43,905 bases of DNA from Synechococcales cyanobacterium PMM_0082 (GTDB lineage: Bacteria; Cyanobacteriota; Cyanobacteriia; Pseudanabaenales; Pseudanabaenaceae), in NCBI GenBank assembly GCA_949127865.1, contig CASBQR010000174.1, forward strand, positions 1 to 43,905. Reading direction: 5' to 3'. Numbering within the stretch: the stretch's first letter is position 1; each line of letters begins with the position of its first letter. Below the pieces are notes generated by a model. The model did not search any database, was not told the origin of the DNA, and saw only the letters and a program-made list of their open reading frames with translations. Shown here piece after piece: positions 8,791-17,231 of the stretch. A program made the translations under genes and the position numbers.

Positions 8791-9112
8791 AGCGATCGCT
8801 CCTTTTTAAATTCCCAGATTTACTTTTTAATTTACCTAAACCCTGCACCCGATTTACGATAGACAAAATCAATTGCACTCGTTTAATTTGAGGTAGCAAA
8901 TCCTTATATTTGATCTTGGCTGTGGCTGCACCTTTTTGGGCAATTAAAATTGCGGGGGGTGAAACCGATAGTCCTTGCTCGCAAGCTCTAGCATAACCAT
9001 TAACAGTAATAGCTACAGAATTTAATACTAATCTCAATTGCCAAGCCTGCCAACTAGCCCAAAGTAGCCCCAAACTCAGTAGCAAGTGTATGGTAACAAC
9101 AATCCAAACCAT
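8771..9112 (-). CDS. Small membrane hypothetical protein, first in the YtxH operon
   Basis: A 113-residue protein with an N-terminal membrane helix (IVVTIHLLLSLGLLWASW, about residues 4-22), a middle region with weak hydrophobicity and a strongly basic C-terminus ending KRSDRYGKRRR. I do not recognise a family. It overlaps the start of the YtxH-like gene by 20 bases and would be the first gene of the four-gene minus-strand cluster, so it probably belongs functionally with the YtxH and DUF948-like proteins. Confidence 0.65.
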   Translation of the reverse strand: MVWIVVTIHLLLSLGLLWASWQAWQLRLVLNSVAITVNGYARACEQGLSVSPPAILIAQKGAATAKIKYKDLLPQIKRVQLILSIVNRVQGLGKLKSKSGNLKRSDRYGKRRR

Positions 9113-9242
9113 AACTATCTTAAAATATTGTTTGATCTAATTCTTACATTCCAATATCAGTAATATCTGACTAGAAATCAAGATTTTTAAGCTATTAATA
9201 ACTGCTTCCATACTAAGCCCCAACGGTTAAGGAATTCAACTT

Positions 9243-10415
9243 TTAGCCGATAAAATTTCCAAGGCGATCGGCTGCTAGCTCTAAAATATGGGGTGGATGT
9301 ACTAACGCCAAGCGGACATAGCCTGCACCGTATTTCCCAAACCCAGTTCCTGGTGATAATGCGACCCCAGTTGCTTGCAGCAAATCCAAACAAAACTGCA
9401 CAGAATTATCAGCAAACCTTTCCCTAAGTTTTGGATGTAATTTTGCCCAAATATACATAGTTGCCTCTGGAACAGGTACATCCCAGCCAATTTGATGTAA
9501 GGCATTAACCATAACATCCCGCCGATTTTCAAATGTATTTACCACATCCAAGATTTCTGATGCGGGAGTGGATAAGGCGGCGATCGCTCCACGCATGATG
9601 CCTTGATATTGATTAAAATCTACCACAGCCTTGACTTGGCGCAGCCCTTGAATTAAATCCCGATTTCCCACCGCAAACCCCACCCGAAATCCGCCCATAT
9701 TATAGGACTTGGATAGAGTAAAAAATTCAATACTAACCCTCCGCTCTGGATCAGCTTGCAAAATTGATGGGGGCTGAGATTGATTAAAAACTAGATCAAG
9801 ATAGGGAAAATCATGAACTAAAACTAAATTATGGGTCTGACAAAATTCTACTGCTGACTTAAAAAACCCCAAAGAAGCGATCGCCGTGGTGGGATTATGG
9901 GGATAGCTCAACACCATCATTTTGGAGTTGGCTAAAACCTGCTTAGGTATATCTGTAAAAACGGGTAAAAAATTATTCTCAACTAACAAGGGCATTCCAT
10001 AAATTTGTCCACTTGCTAAGTGAATACCTCCATAATGGGAAGGATAGCCGGGATCTTGGAGCAAAGCATAGTCCCCAGGATTCAAGATCGCCAAAGGTAA
10101 ATGGGCTGTACCTTCTTGAGAACCAATTAAAGGTAAAATTTCAGTCTCTGGATCAACATTTAGATCAAATCGCTGTTTAATCCAGTCAGCAACCGCTACT
10201 CGAAAATCTTTAGTACTACCAAATAAAGAGTAGCCATGGGTACTAGGATCATTAAGGGCAGAGGCGATCGCTTGTAAAATTCTTGGAGAAGTCGGTAAAT
10301 CTGAAGAACCTAAAGATAAATCAATTAAGCTATGACCTTGAATCAGGCTCTTGGCTTTATCCATATCAGCAAAAACATTATTACTGATGGGCTTAAGGCG
10401 ATCGCTAAACTGCAT
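9243..10415 (-). CDS. Class I/II PLP-dependent aminotransferase (DapL/DapC-like)
   Basis: A 390-residue fold-type I aminotransferase. The PLP lysine lies in SKSYNMGGFRVGFAVGN, with SYPHNPTT and DFPYLDLVF supplying the usual cofactor-contacting Asn and Asp/Tyr residues, and a C-terminal arginine in YVRLALV binding the carboxylate. LSKSYNMGGFRxGF and the N-terminal IDLSLGSSDLP resemble aminotransferases annotated as LL-diaminopimelate or succinyldiaminopimelate transaminase, so a lysine/peptidoglycan role is likely but not proved. The start ATG at 10415 lies inside the extended reading frame of the upstream protease gene (73-base overlap), probably because that gene has lost its stop. Confidence 0.85.
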   Translation of the reverse strand: MQFSDRLKPISNNVFADMDKAKSLIQGHSLIDLSLGSSDLPTSPRILQAIASALNDPSTHGYSLFGSTKDFRVAVADWIKQRFDLNVDPETEILPLIGSQEGTAHLPLAILNPGDYALLQDPGYPSHYGGIHLASGQIYGMPLLVENNFLPVFTDIPKQVLANSKMMVLSYPHNPTTAIASLGFFKSAVEFCQTHNLVLVHDFPYLDLVFNQSQPPSILQADPERRVSIEFFTLSKSYNMGGFRVGFAVGNRDLIQGLRQVKAVVDFNQYQGIMRGAIAALSTPASEILDVVNTFENRRDVMVNALHQIGWDVPVPEATMYIWAKLHPKLRERFADNSVQFCLDLLQATGVALSPGTGFGKYGAGYVRLALVHPPHILELAADRLGNFIG

Positions 10416-11377
10416 GAATTCCTATTTTTTCTTAGTCTAGCAAGAACTCCCCAAATTCCTAACAAACCCAAGCCGATCACAGGCGAAAATTCAAACGGTA
10501 CAGGCGTGACTACGCCATCAATAAACCCAGTAAAACTCGAAACATCAGTAAAAACTCCCCCCGAACCAAACAATGGATTATTAAATCCATTAACGCCAAG
10601 TACGCCTGTACTAACGCCCACAATTTTTAAAGTACCATTATGATTAATAAAGTTGGGTGAGCCAGAGTCGCCGCCACCGTAGGTGCTTTCTAAATTATTG
10701 CCAAGGGTTAATCCACCACTAAAGCTAGTTGAATCATTAGTGCCATCAAAATCAAAACCAACTATGGCACTTCTATTCGCCTCCAAGATGCTAATGGTTC
10801 CAGTCTGCCCACTTTGGTTATAAAAATAGTCAACTACATTAAACCCAAGACGTTTAACATTAGGATCAAATCCGCCTATAGTCCCATTTACCCCATCCCC
10901 AAAAGCTCCAAATCCTACAAATTGAATTTGACTATCCAATGGTATAGGGTTCCGAAACAGCTCATAGATGGGAATATTACTAGCTAAACTTTGCCCTAGG
11001 GTAATTACTGCCACATCGTCAAAGGGGAAAACAGCACCTGGAAATATGGAAACCACCCCTGCATAGTCGGTATTATCAACGCGAAAAGTAACATTAGGAC
11101 TGCTGGGACTAAAACAATGTGCAGCAGATAGAACATGGGTGGAGGAAATTGCCGCACCTGTGCATCCCACACTAATACTACCTACACCTGCATATAAGGG
11201 AGCAGTTGTCTCTCTGTTACCAGGACTGTCTGGAGAAGAGCCAGCATAAACAGTCGGTTCAAGATTTGATACTGATAATGAACCTAGAGCAAATGCCGAA
11301 TTGCCGCCAGAAAAATTTCCCAGTATGGCGATCGCTAAACCCAAACTTTTGCTTTGATTGAAATGCCCTAGTTTCAT
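10343..11377 (-). CDS. Secreted trypsin-like serine protease with PFEFSP C-terminal sorting tag; frame-extended end
   Basis: An S1-family serine protease exported through a signal peptide (residues 1-30, cleavage near SAFA). The catalytic triad is visible: His87 in SAAHC, Asp121 in DDVAVITL and Ser238 in GGGDSGSP. Near the C-terminus TPVPFEFSP (292-299) is followed by a hydrophobic helix and RLRKN, the layout of a cyanobacterial PEP-CTERM-type signal handled by an exosortase. Such tags normally end right after the basic cluster, but here 28 more residues follow, 73 bases into the next gene. The run of six A (10425-10430 on the complement) would, with one more A, give RLRKK and stop at 10422. 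So the true end is probably 10422, through an indel, sequence error or slippage. Confidence 0.85.
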   Translation of the reverse strand: MKLGHFNQSKSLGLAIAILGNFSGGNSAFALGSLSVSNLEPTVYAGSSPDSPGNRETTAPLYAGVGSISVGCTGAAISSTHVLSAAHCFSPSSPNVTFRVDNTDYAGVVSIFPGAVFPFDDVAVITLGQSLASNIPIYELFRNPIPLDSQIQFVGFGAFGDGVNGTIGGFDPNVKRLGFNVVDYFYNQSGQTGTISILEANRSAIVGFDFDGTNDSTSFSGGLTLGNNLESTYGGGDSGSPNFINHNGTLKIVGVSTGVLGVNGFNNPLFGSGGVFTDVSSFTGFIDGVVTPVPFEFSPVIGLGLLGIWGVLARLRKNRNSCSLAIALSPSVIMFLLIWIKPRA

Positions 11378-11419
11378 TACTTTTTCTACTCGAAGTTAAT
11401 TCTTTGAGTCACACATCAA

Positions 11420-11629
11420 TTATTGATTACTAGCTATGTCACGAATTAAAGGAATGCGATCACTAATATAATCCCTCAAATCATCTTCTTGGTGGCGATC
11501 TAGGGATAGTTTTTGTCTGACTTGATCCTTTAGCCAACTTATCAGCTTTTCGTCCTCAAGGTGCAAAATAAGATTGGGCTGTGCTTGATATACTAAGTTC
11601 CAGAATAGACGCATAATCGATGGAGTCAT
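11420..11629 (-). CDS. Small conserved hypothetical protein
   Basis: A 69-residue acidic, helical protein with no membrane segment or signal. Key stretches are MRLFWNLVYQAQPNLILHL and a C-terminal YISDRIPLIRDIASNQ. An in-frame ATG at 11614 (MRLFWN) may be the true start. I recall similarly patterned small proteins in other cyanobacteria, but cannot name a family. It lies 42 bases upstream of the protease gene on the same strand and diverges from pgl; the 121-base gap (11630-11750) would hold both promoters. Confidence 0.5.
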   Translation of the reverse strand: MTPSIMRLFWNLVYQAQPNLILHLEDEKLISWLKDQVRQKLSLDRHQEDDLRDYISDRIPLIRDIASNQ

Positions 11630-11750
11630 AGAGCGGTACCTCGTCTTAAGATTTCACTAACAATTACCTTTTTCAGATTAAAGCATTGGTAAGCTTAAAG
11701 AGTCAAAGATTATACAAATTACTACAGTATATATAGATATATCTCAGGTT

Positions 11751-12461
11751 ATGACTAACAATATTAATACTTTCAGGAATTTTGAAACATTTAGCGATCG
11801 CCAATCATTAACAGCTAGAGCTTTAGAAATAGTTATAAATACTTACCAAGAATCAATCACTACAAACCACAGATTTACATTAGTAGCTTCTGGCGGTAGT
11901 ACTCCCAAACTGCTCTACGAAAAATTAGCAGAACAGAACCTAGACTGGGCTAAGTTTCATATCTTTTGGGGAGATGAGCGTTATGTACCTGTAACTAACC
12001 CCCAAAGTAACGAAGGTATGACACGAACAGCTTGGCTAGATCATGTTGCTATTCCTCCTGAGAATATTCACCCTATGCCTACGGATGAAGCAGATCCTGC
12101 GATCGCCGCTCAAAAGTATGAACTACACTTACAAAAATTTTTCAATATCGAAAAGGGTGAATATCCTAAATTCGATCTGATTTTATTAGGGCTAGGTGAT
12201 GATGGACATACGGCATCTTTATTCCCCCATACCAAAGCTCTGACTGTAGGCGATCGCCTAGTAATAGTAGGAGAAAAGGATAATCACCCCCGTCTGACAT
12301 TTACTGCCAATTTAATTAATCAAGGCAGGAAAATCTTATTTCTAGTCCAAAGTTCAGGTAAAGAGAATGCCCTTAATGCCGTGATGGCTGAATCAGAAGA
12401 TGCGGATCGTTATCCCGCTAGACTAATCACGCCTAATGCTACTTGGTTAATCACGCCATAG
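11751..12461 (+). CDS. pgl: 6-phosphogluconolactonase
   Basis: Pgl (DevB family) hydrolyses 6-phosphogluconolactone in the oxidative pentose phosphate pathway, a main route of dark respiration in cyanobacteria. The 236 residues match family length. Diagnostic segments are ASGGSTPKLLYEKLAE, FWGDERYVPVTNPQSNEGM (with the DERxVP signature) and LLGLGDDGHTASLFPHT, the phosphate/active-site loop. The start has AGGTT shortly before the ATG, and AT-rich promoter-like sequence (TATATATAG) lies about 20-30 bases upstream. It is a single gene, with a convergent DUF1816 gene 18 bases downstream. Confidence 0.93.
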   Translation: MTNNINTFRNFETFSDRQSLTARALEIVINTYQESITTNHRFTLVASGGSTPKLLYEKLAEQNLDWAKFHIFWGDERYVPVTNPQSNEGMTRTAWLDHVAIPPENIHPMPTDEADPAIAAQKYELHLQKFFNIEKGEYPKFDLILLGLGDDGHTASLFPHTKALTVGDRLVIVGEKDNHPRLTFTANLINQGRKILFLVQSSGKENALNAVMAESEDADRYPARLITPNATWLITP

Positions 12462-12479
12462 CAACTGCACTAGAGCAAA

Positions 12480-12776
12480 CTAACTAGTTTGACCACTTAA
12501 AACTAACCCATGGCTAGTAGCCAACGATTCATCAAATATTGTTAAATTCTGAGGTTTACAGCGTTTGACAACCATTGAAACAATTGTGGCACTCTCTGAC
12601 TCTAGATCTTCTCTATAACCAGTTTTTGCTATGCTTGCTTCACCAATACTAGAAAAAGGACCAAAGTAGTAGGTACAGATCGGAGATTCAGTAACTATTT
12701 CTACCCATACTGCCACCCCAATGGTGTCTACGAAGGAAATAAACATTTCCTTTAAGTTATCAGTCATTTCCATCAC
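12480..12776 (-). CDS. DUF1816 domain-containing protein
   Basis: A 98-residue cyanobacterial protein of the DUF1816 family. The conserved pattern is visible: VAVWVEIVTESPICTYYFGPFSSIGEA, then GYREDLESE and VKRCKPQNLTIFDE near residue 70-82. The family is small, soluble and restricted mainly to cyanobacteria; some members are linked to phycobilisome genes, but no such neighbour exists here. The start ATGATGGAAATG offers three in-frame ATGs within four codons. Function unknown. Confidence 0.85.
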   Translation of the reverse strand: MMEMTDNLKEMFISFVDTIGVAVWVEIVTESPICTYYFGPFSSIGEASIAKTGYREDLESESATIVSMVVKRCKPQNLTIFDESLATSHGLVLSGQTS

Positions 12777-12824
12777 TGAAATACCTTTTATAGAACTTTA
12801 CATCAATAATACACTAGGTATTTA

Positions 12825-14111
12825 TTACATTGTGTTCAAGTTTAACTTATTTACCCAACGCTGTCTAAATATCTCATACAATGCCATACCAGTAGCAACA
12901 GAGGCATTTAAACAATTAGTTTTTCCTTCAAGGGGAACCGAAACTAACATATCACAGGAGCGTTGAATGGATAAGCTTAAACCTTCGCCTTCTGCCCCAA
13001 CCACTAAAACTATAGCCCCCTCAAACTTAACCTTGTGTAAGGGCTGACCCGCATCAGCAGCAGTACCATAGATCCAAAATCCATCCGCTTTCAGTTGTTC
13101 TAAAGCTCGATTGAGATTAATCACCCTTGCTACTGGCAGGTTTTCTAAAGCACCTGCTGCCACCTTGGCTACGGCAGAAGTTACACCAACAGCCCTACGC
13201 TGCGGGATCACAATACCCTGCGCTCCTAAAGCTTCGGCGGAGCGAATAATTGCACCTAAATTATGGGGATCGGTAATACTATCAGCGACGATAATTACTG
13301 GTTGGCTAGATTTGGCTTTGGCTGTCGTAATTAGCTCTTCAAGTTCTACATACTCGTAGGCTGCCACCTGTGCCACGATACCTTGATGTTTAGCGTAGTT
13401 AGTAATTTGATTAAGGCGACTAATATCAACTTCATCAATTACAGCCCCGATCGCTTTAGCTGCGGTCACTAAGGGTAAAAAATCTGGAGCATAGCGCAGC
13501 TTAGGGGTAATCCAAATCCGATGAATTGAGCGGGAACCCTCGGAAATTGCGGAAGAAACAGCATGGCGACCATAGATTAAATCTGGATTTTCTTCTAAGT
13601 CATAGCTACTAGAATTTTGATTATCAAAATTTCCACGATCAGGTTTTTTATCTGATCTGTAATCTGATCTATAGCTTGTAACTCTCCGCCCTTCAGATCT
13701 GTCTGATTTGTATCCGCCCTGATCTTCAGATCTTGGACTTGAGGAACGACTTGAGTATTCTGAGTCACGGCTTCTAACAGGCTTAATTGGTGGCTCAAAA
13801 CTACGATCAAAACTACGATTGTCTTCTCGGCTAGAAGGCTTAAGTACAGGCTTACTAGGCTCATTACTGGTAGAGGGGCGATCAAACTGCTCCCGATCCC
13901 ATGTTTCTAAGGGTTTTCTTTGGGGGCGCGGCGGCGCGTATTTATTTGGTTTCTCTTCAGAGCGATCGCCTGCTCGATCAAATGAACGCTCAAAACGTTG
14001 AGGGCGATCGGGCTTTTCCCAGCTATCACCACGACCATACTGCTCTGAGCTAGAGGATTGGTCAGAAGAACGTTTAGGTCTACCTATAGAGGCTTTATTT
14101 TTAAATTTCAT
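12825..14111 (-). CDS. rlmB: 23S rRNA 2'-O-ribose methyltransferase (RlmB/TrmH family) with long disordered N-terminus
   Basis: A SPOUT-class enzyme that methylates the ribose of a conserved guanosine in 23S rRNA (G2251 in E. coli numbering). The catalytic part starts near residue 180 ([13 protein letters not shown]) with the substrate-binding domain, then the knot: [26 protein letters not shown] and [22 protein letters not shown]. Ahead of it sit about 170 residues almost free of hydrophobic amino acids and rich in Arg, Ser, Asp and Pro, with repeated RSFDR, YRSD and SSSR units; this extension is disordered and probably RNA-binding. The gene overlaps the end of mrnC by 11 bases, so rRNA maturation and modification enzymes are co-expressed. 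Confidence 0.92.
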   Translation of the reverse strand: MKFKNKASIGRPKRSSDQSSSSEQYGRGDSWEKPDRPQRFERSFDRAGDRSEEKPNKYAPPRPQRKPLETWDREQFDRPSTSNEPSKPVLKPSSREDNRSFDRSFEPPIKPVRSRDSEYSSRSSSPRSEDQGGYKSDRSEGRRVTSYRSDYRSDKKPDRGNFDNQNSSSYDLEENPDLIYGRHAVSSAISEGSRSIHRIWITPKLRYAPDFLPLVTAAKAIGAVIDEVDISRLNQITNYAKHQGIVAQVAAYEYVELEELITTAKAKSSQPVIIVADSITDPHNLGAIIRSAEALGAQGIVIPQRRAVGVTSAVAKVAAGALENLPVARVINLNRALEQLKADGFWIYGTAADAGQPLHKVKFEGAIVLVVGAEGEGLSLSIQRSCDMLVSVPLEGKTNCLNASVATGMALYEIFRQRWVNKLNLNTM

Positions 14112-14493
14112 GGTCTATTTGTTGAAAAATTTGATGCAGGCGATCGCGATCTGACAGATATAAGTAACCAACAAGAGCTTCAAAACCCGTAGCTTTTTGA
14201 TAAATAACTGGATCGATATGACGGGAGGAAGATCCAGAAGCATTACGACCTCTTTTTACCAGATCGAGTTCTGACTCTGTGAGAGTTTGTTGTTGGATGA
14301 GTCGATCAAGTTGCTGGGCTTGATTTTCGGCTCTAACTTTAGCCACTACAAGTTGGTGATATACTCCAGCCGTGCGGGGAGGACTAAGATAACACATTCT
14401 GATATGTAATTCATAGACAGAATCACCAATATAAGCCAAAGCATTAGTAGGAATTTCTGCGACTCTACCCGAAAAAGCTTCAAACAAAGTCAT
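14101..14493 (-). CDS. mrnC: Mini-ribonuclease III
   Basis: MrnC is a compact RNase III lacking the double-stranded RNA-binding domain; in Bacillus it matures 23S rRNA and in cyanobacteria it has a similar role. The 130 residues show [14 protein letters not shown] (the catalytic Asp/Glu-type helix with conserved D and E), [32 protein letters not shown] (the second acidic cluster with E in FEALVGYL). It ends inside rlmB (11-base overlap) and starts 11 bases after the STAS gene stop, so STAS-mrnC-rlmB looks like one operon. Confidence 0.93.
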   Translation of the reverse strand: MTLFEAFSGRVAEIPTNALAYIGDSVYELHIRMCYLSPPRTAGVYHQLVVAKVRAENQAQQLDRLIQQQTLTESELDLVKRGRNASGSSSRHIDPVIYQKATGFEALVGYLYLSDRDRLHQIFQQIDHEI

Positions 14494-14504
14494 GGAGGCA
14501 GATG

Positions 14505-14879
14505 TTAAGCAGGGTTACTAACGAGGTTTTCTAGGGCAGCCTCAACATTTGGTTGCAGAGACAAAAACTGTTCTAGCTTTACTAATTTTACGGTTTGAGT
14601 TACACGAGGATTGCTAATGACTTGGAGTTTACCATTTATGGTTTGGGTTTTCTTCGCCAATTGCACCAAGACACCAAGTCCTGAACTGTCAATGAAATCA
14701 ATTGCTGACAGGTCTAAAATTATGTTTATTGGTCCATCGTCGATACATTTACTGATAACCTTGCGAAAATCAGGTTCAGAGAAAGCATCTAATAAACCAG
14801 TGAGGCGAAATATTTGATAGTTTTCCTTGACATCGCGGCTGCCTCTCAAACTCACAGTCAGGTTTAGTTGTTCGGGAAT
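14505..14879 (-). CDS. STAS-domain anti-sigma-factor antagonist, likely AUU start
   Basis: A SpoIIAA/RsbV-like STAS protein, which relays partner-switching signals by binding an anti-sigma factor. The core reads FRLTGLLDAFSEPDFRKV, then INIILDLSAIDFIDSSGLGVL with the phosphorylatable serine in DSSGLG. GTG at 14855 would drop the residues PEQLNLTV, which I would expect in the first beta strand, and has no ribosome-binding site nearby. A perfect AGGAGG (14890-14885) lies five bases before an in-frame ATT at 14879, and an in-frame TAG (14891-14889) rules out anything farther upstream. I therefore place the start at ATT, giving 124 residues. CTG is the only other in-frame alternative. Confidence 0.8.
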   Translation of the reverse strand: MPEQLNLTVSLRGSRDVKENYQIFRLTGLLDAFSEPDFRKVISKCIDDGPINIILDLSAIDFIDSSGLGVLVQLAKKTQTINGKLQVISNPRVTQTVKLVKLEQFLSLQPNVEAALENLVSNPA

Positions 14880-14884
14880 AGCGA

Positions 14885-14890
14885 CCTCCT
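14885..14890 (-). promoter_or_regulatory. Strong ribosome-binding site deciding an AUU start
   Basis: On the minus strand the sequence AGGAGG stands five bases before ATT (14879-14877), the correct spacing for initiation there. The alternative GTG at 14855 is about 29 bases away, too far to use this site. This is one of the few full-consensus Shine-Dalgarno sequences noticed in the window. Confidence 0.7.
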
Positions 14891-15002
14891 AAAAGGCGAC
14901 AAGATGCCTTTGTTTGCGGATACATTGTATTTTGATTAACTGCTCTTGTCTAGCTATTCTTGTAAAGATTTAAGCAGATTCTTATAATTTTCTTTTTAAG
15001 TT

Positions 15003-15845
15003 TTAATCAAGTTGAGGTGCATATCTAGGCATACCTATGTCTTGTGGATTGGATATTATCCCTAAAGCTTTTCCCAGATTGGAATTTAAGTTGGCATGGG
15101 CTTCTCGAAATTCAGGTTTTAGAGATATAGCTGCTTCAAAACAGGCGATCGCTTCATCCAATCTATTAATTCTATTCAAGGCTATAGCTAAGTTATAGTA
15201 AACTTCGGCAAAATTTGGATCAATACTTAAAGCCTCATTAAAGCTAATAATTGCCTCCTTAAAACTGCCATATTGCAATAGAGCATTTCCTAAATTACAG
15301 TGGGCAGAGGCATAACTAGGCTCAATGGAGATGGCTTTTTGAAAACAGGCGATCGCTTGATCTAGCTGGTTTTGGTTAATATAAGCAATTCCCAAATCAT
15401 TAAAGTCTTTGCTATTAATTAGATCGAGATCAAATAACTCAGCCTGAGCATAAACTTCCCAAGCTTGATCTAACTTTTGCTGTTCAATTAAAGTCTCCAC
15501 CCAAGCTTGGTAGGCAGGTTTATAACTAGGATTAAGACCTATGGCTTTTTGGAAACAAGCGATCGCTTCGGTAATTTGCCCCCGATTTTTTAATAGCGTT
15601 CCTAAACTGAGGTGGGATGCAGGGCTATAACTACTGGGAGCCAATGATAGAGCTTTAATATATTGGACAATAGCTAACTCTTGCCAGCCTTGGGACTCTA
15701 AAACTCTTCCTAAATCACTGTAGGCAGGAGCATAGTTTGGATCTAGTTTAATAATTTGCTCATAGATAGCGATCGCTTCTAAAGGCTTACCCTGATTTAA
15801 GTAAGCCTCTGCCTGTATTCGCATATTATCCATACTGTTTGCCAT
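15003..15845 (-). CDS. Tetratricopeptide repeat protein
   Basis: A 280-residue soluble protein made almost entirely of TPR units of 34 residues. Clear repeats include EAIAIYEQIIKLDPNYAPAYSDLG, EAIACFQKAIGLNPSYKPAY, QAIACFQKAISIEPSYASAHCNLG, EAIISFNEALSIDPNFAEVYYNLA and EAIACFEAAISLKPEF, about seven in all; one central unit (residues 105-140) is degenerate. TPR arrays act as protein-binding scaffolds. No signal peptide or enzymatic domain is seen. It lies five bases after the DUF4214-like secreted protein gene, so the two are probably one operon. Confidence 0.85.
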   Translation of the reverse strand: MANSMDNMRIQAEAYLNQGKPLEAIAIYEQIIKLDPNYAPAYSDLGRVLESQGWQELAIVQYIKALSLAPSSYSPASHLSLGTLLKNRGQITEAIACFQKAIGLNPSYKPAYQAWVETLIEQQKLDQAWEVYAQAELFDLDLINSKDFNDLGIAYINQNQLDQAIACFQKAISIEPSYASAHCNLGNALLQYGSFKEAIISFNEALSIDPNFAEVYYNLAIALNRINRLDEAIACFEAAISLKPEFREAHANLNSNLGKALGIISNPQDIGMPRYAPQLD

Positions 15846-15850
15846 TTTTC

Positions 15851-16360
15851 CTAGTATCTCCCCCTTGCTTCAGGACTTCTAGCTAATTCTCGCCTCAGAT
15901 CGCTGATAGTTTTGCCACTGGCAAGATAGCGCTTATAGGTTTCCAAGCCCCCAGCATCAACATCTCTTCTCAGAATTTCTCGATAGGCTTGATTAATTAC
16001 TTGCTCAGACTCTCCAGAATAAGCTATATCACGACGCACTCTTTCTAAAGTCCAACCACTATTTAGAGCTTGAATATAAGTTCTTGCCCCATCTAAATCC
16101 GTTCTCCGTCCCAGAACTTGAATGTAAATCTCGTTAATTGCCCTGAGTCCATTGTTGTTGTCGTAACGCCTGTTATTTCCATTTCTATAGCCGTCATCAT
16201 AGTTTCTATTATTGTTGCGTAGGTTAAAACTGCCATAGCCTGGGCAGCTAATAACATTACGCTCTCGATAGCAGGTAATGCGTTCAGATCGTCTTTGGGC
16301 GGATGCGGGTAGAACGCCGACAATTAAGACTGCGATCGCCGCCAGTATGGATAACTTCAT
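15851..16360 (-). CDS. Secreted DUF4214-like protein with Asn/Arg-rich linker
   Basis: A 169-residue exported protein. Residues 1-21 are a signal peptide (ILAAIAVLIVGVLPASAQ). After two cysteines (CYRERNVISCPG) comes a low-complexity Asn/Arg/Tyr/Gly segment (residues 46-72), then two copies of a DUF4214-like helical unit: INEIYIQVLGRRTDLDGARTY and INQAYREILRRDVDAGGLETYKRYL, each with the LxRxxDxxG pattern. DUF4214 units occur in surface and secreted proteins. The role is unknown; the TPR gene follows five bases downstream. Confidence 0.75.
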   Translation of the reverse strand: MKLSILAAIAVLIVGVLPASAQRRSERITCYRERNVISCPGYGSFNLRNNNRNYDDGYRNGNNRRYDNNNGLRAINEIYIQVLGRRTDLDGARTYIQALNSGWTLERVRRDIAYSGESEQVINQAYREILRRDVDAGGLETYKRYLASGKTISDLRRELARSPEARGRY

Positions 16361-16453
16361 AGCTTCATCTCCAAGAAATTGGTATTAAGGGAAATTTTGA
16401 AGGTTGCGCAACCCATAGACCACAAGAGTATAGTTTTAACGAGATTGTTCCGA

Positions 16454-17146
16454 CTATTCTTTCCATAATGCTAACCCCCCAATTAGCCCAAATATATTAG
16501 GGACAATTTTTACATTTTCAGGAATTTTGGTTATGACTTTTTTGGCATTTCCACCACCAATATATAAAAAGTCATAGTTAAATAAACAGGCGATCGCTTC
16601 TATGGCTTTATTTAACCTGCGATTCCATACTTTTTGTCCCACCTGATCAAAGGCTCTCTGTCCTAAGCGATCTTCATAACTATCTCCGCCCCGCCAGCGA
16701 TGCTGCCCTAATTCTAGATTTGGAATTAATTTACCATCAATAAATAAAGCCGAGCCAAAACCTGTGCCAAGGGTAATAACCAACTCCGTACCTGCACCTG
16801 AGATCGCCGCTAGTCCTTGCACATCGGCATCATTAGCTATCCGTACAGGCTTACCCAACCGATCTAAAAGCACTGTGCCGAGATCAAAATTATCCCAGTC
16901 AGGATGAAGATTAATGGCACCTTTCGTAACTCCTTGGCGGACAACTCCCGGAAACCCAATAGAAACTCGATCAAAGTTGCCTTGGGTATTAGCTAAATGG
17001 GCGATCGCGGCAATTACTGGCTCTGGTTTAGCTGGTTTTGGAGTTTCAAGTCGAATATTTTGGGTATGAGGAGTGCCATTTTCTTTTAAAACCATTGACT
17101 TGATACCGCTTCCTCCCACATCAATTGCCAGAGTTAATTTTTCCAT
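16454..17146 (-). CDS. ppgK: ROK-family kinase, probable polyphosphate glucokinase
   Basis: A sugar kinase of the ROK/hexokinase superfamily. LAIDVGGSGIKSMVL is the phosphate-1 loop, SIGFPGVVRQGV the sugar-proximal segment, ANDADVQGLAAISG carries the catalytic Asp, and ITLGTGFGSALFIDGKLIPNLELGQH is the phosphate-2/ROK region. The pattern VGGSGIK and NLELGQH is like polyphosphate-dependent glucokinases; an ATP-dependent glucokinase is the alternative. It has 230 residues from ATG at 17146; a TTG three codons upstream is possible but less likely. It is a single gene between the DUF4214-like gene and the divergent DUF3067 gene. Confidence 0.8.
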   Translation of the reverse strand: MEKLTLAIDVGGSGIKSMVLKENGTPHTQNIRLETPKPAKPEPVIAAIAHLANTQGNFDRVSIGFPGVVRQGVTKGAINLHPDWDNFDLGTVLLDRLGKPVRIANDADVQGLAAISGAGTELVITLGTGFGSALFIDGKLIPNLELGQHRWRGGDSYEDRLGQRAFDQVGQKVWNRRLNKAIEAIACLFNYDFLYIGGGNAKKVITKIPENVKIVPNIFGLIGGLALWKE

Positions 17147-17231
17147 ATAATACAAATACAGCCTAGTTAAATCAAATTTGAGGCTATTTAATCATACTTT
17201 TAAAGTGTTATCCTAAATCTTCTATAACCCC

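Noticed and set aside
13595-13885. Long minus-strand frame inside the rlmB 5' region
   Set aside because: It is a shifted reading of the low-complexity RS-rich coding sequence of rlmB.
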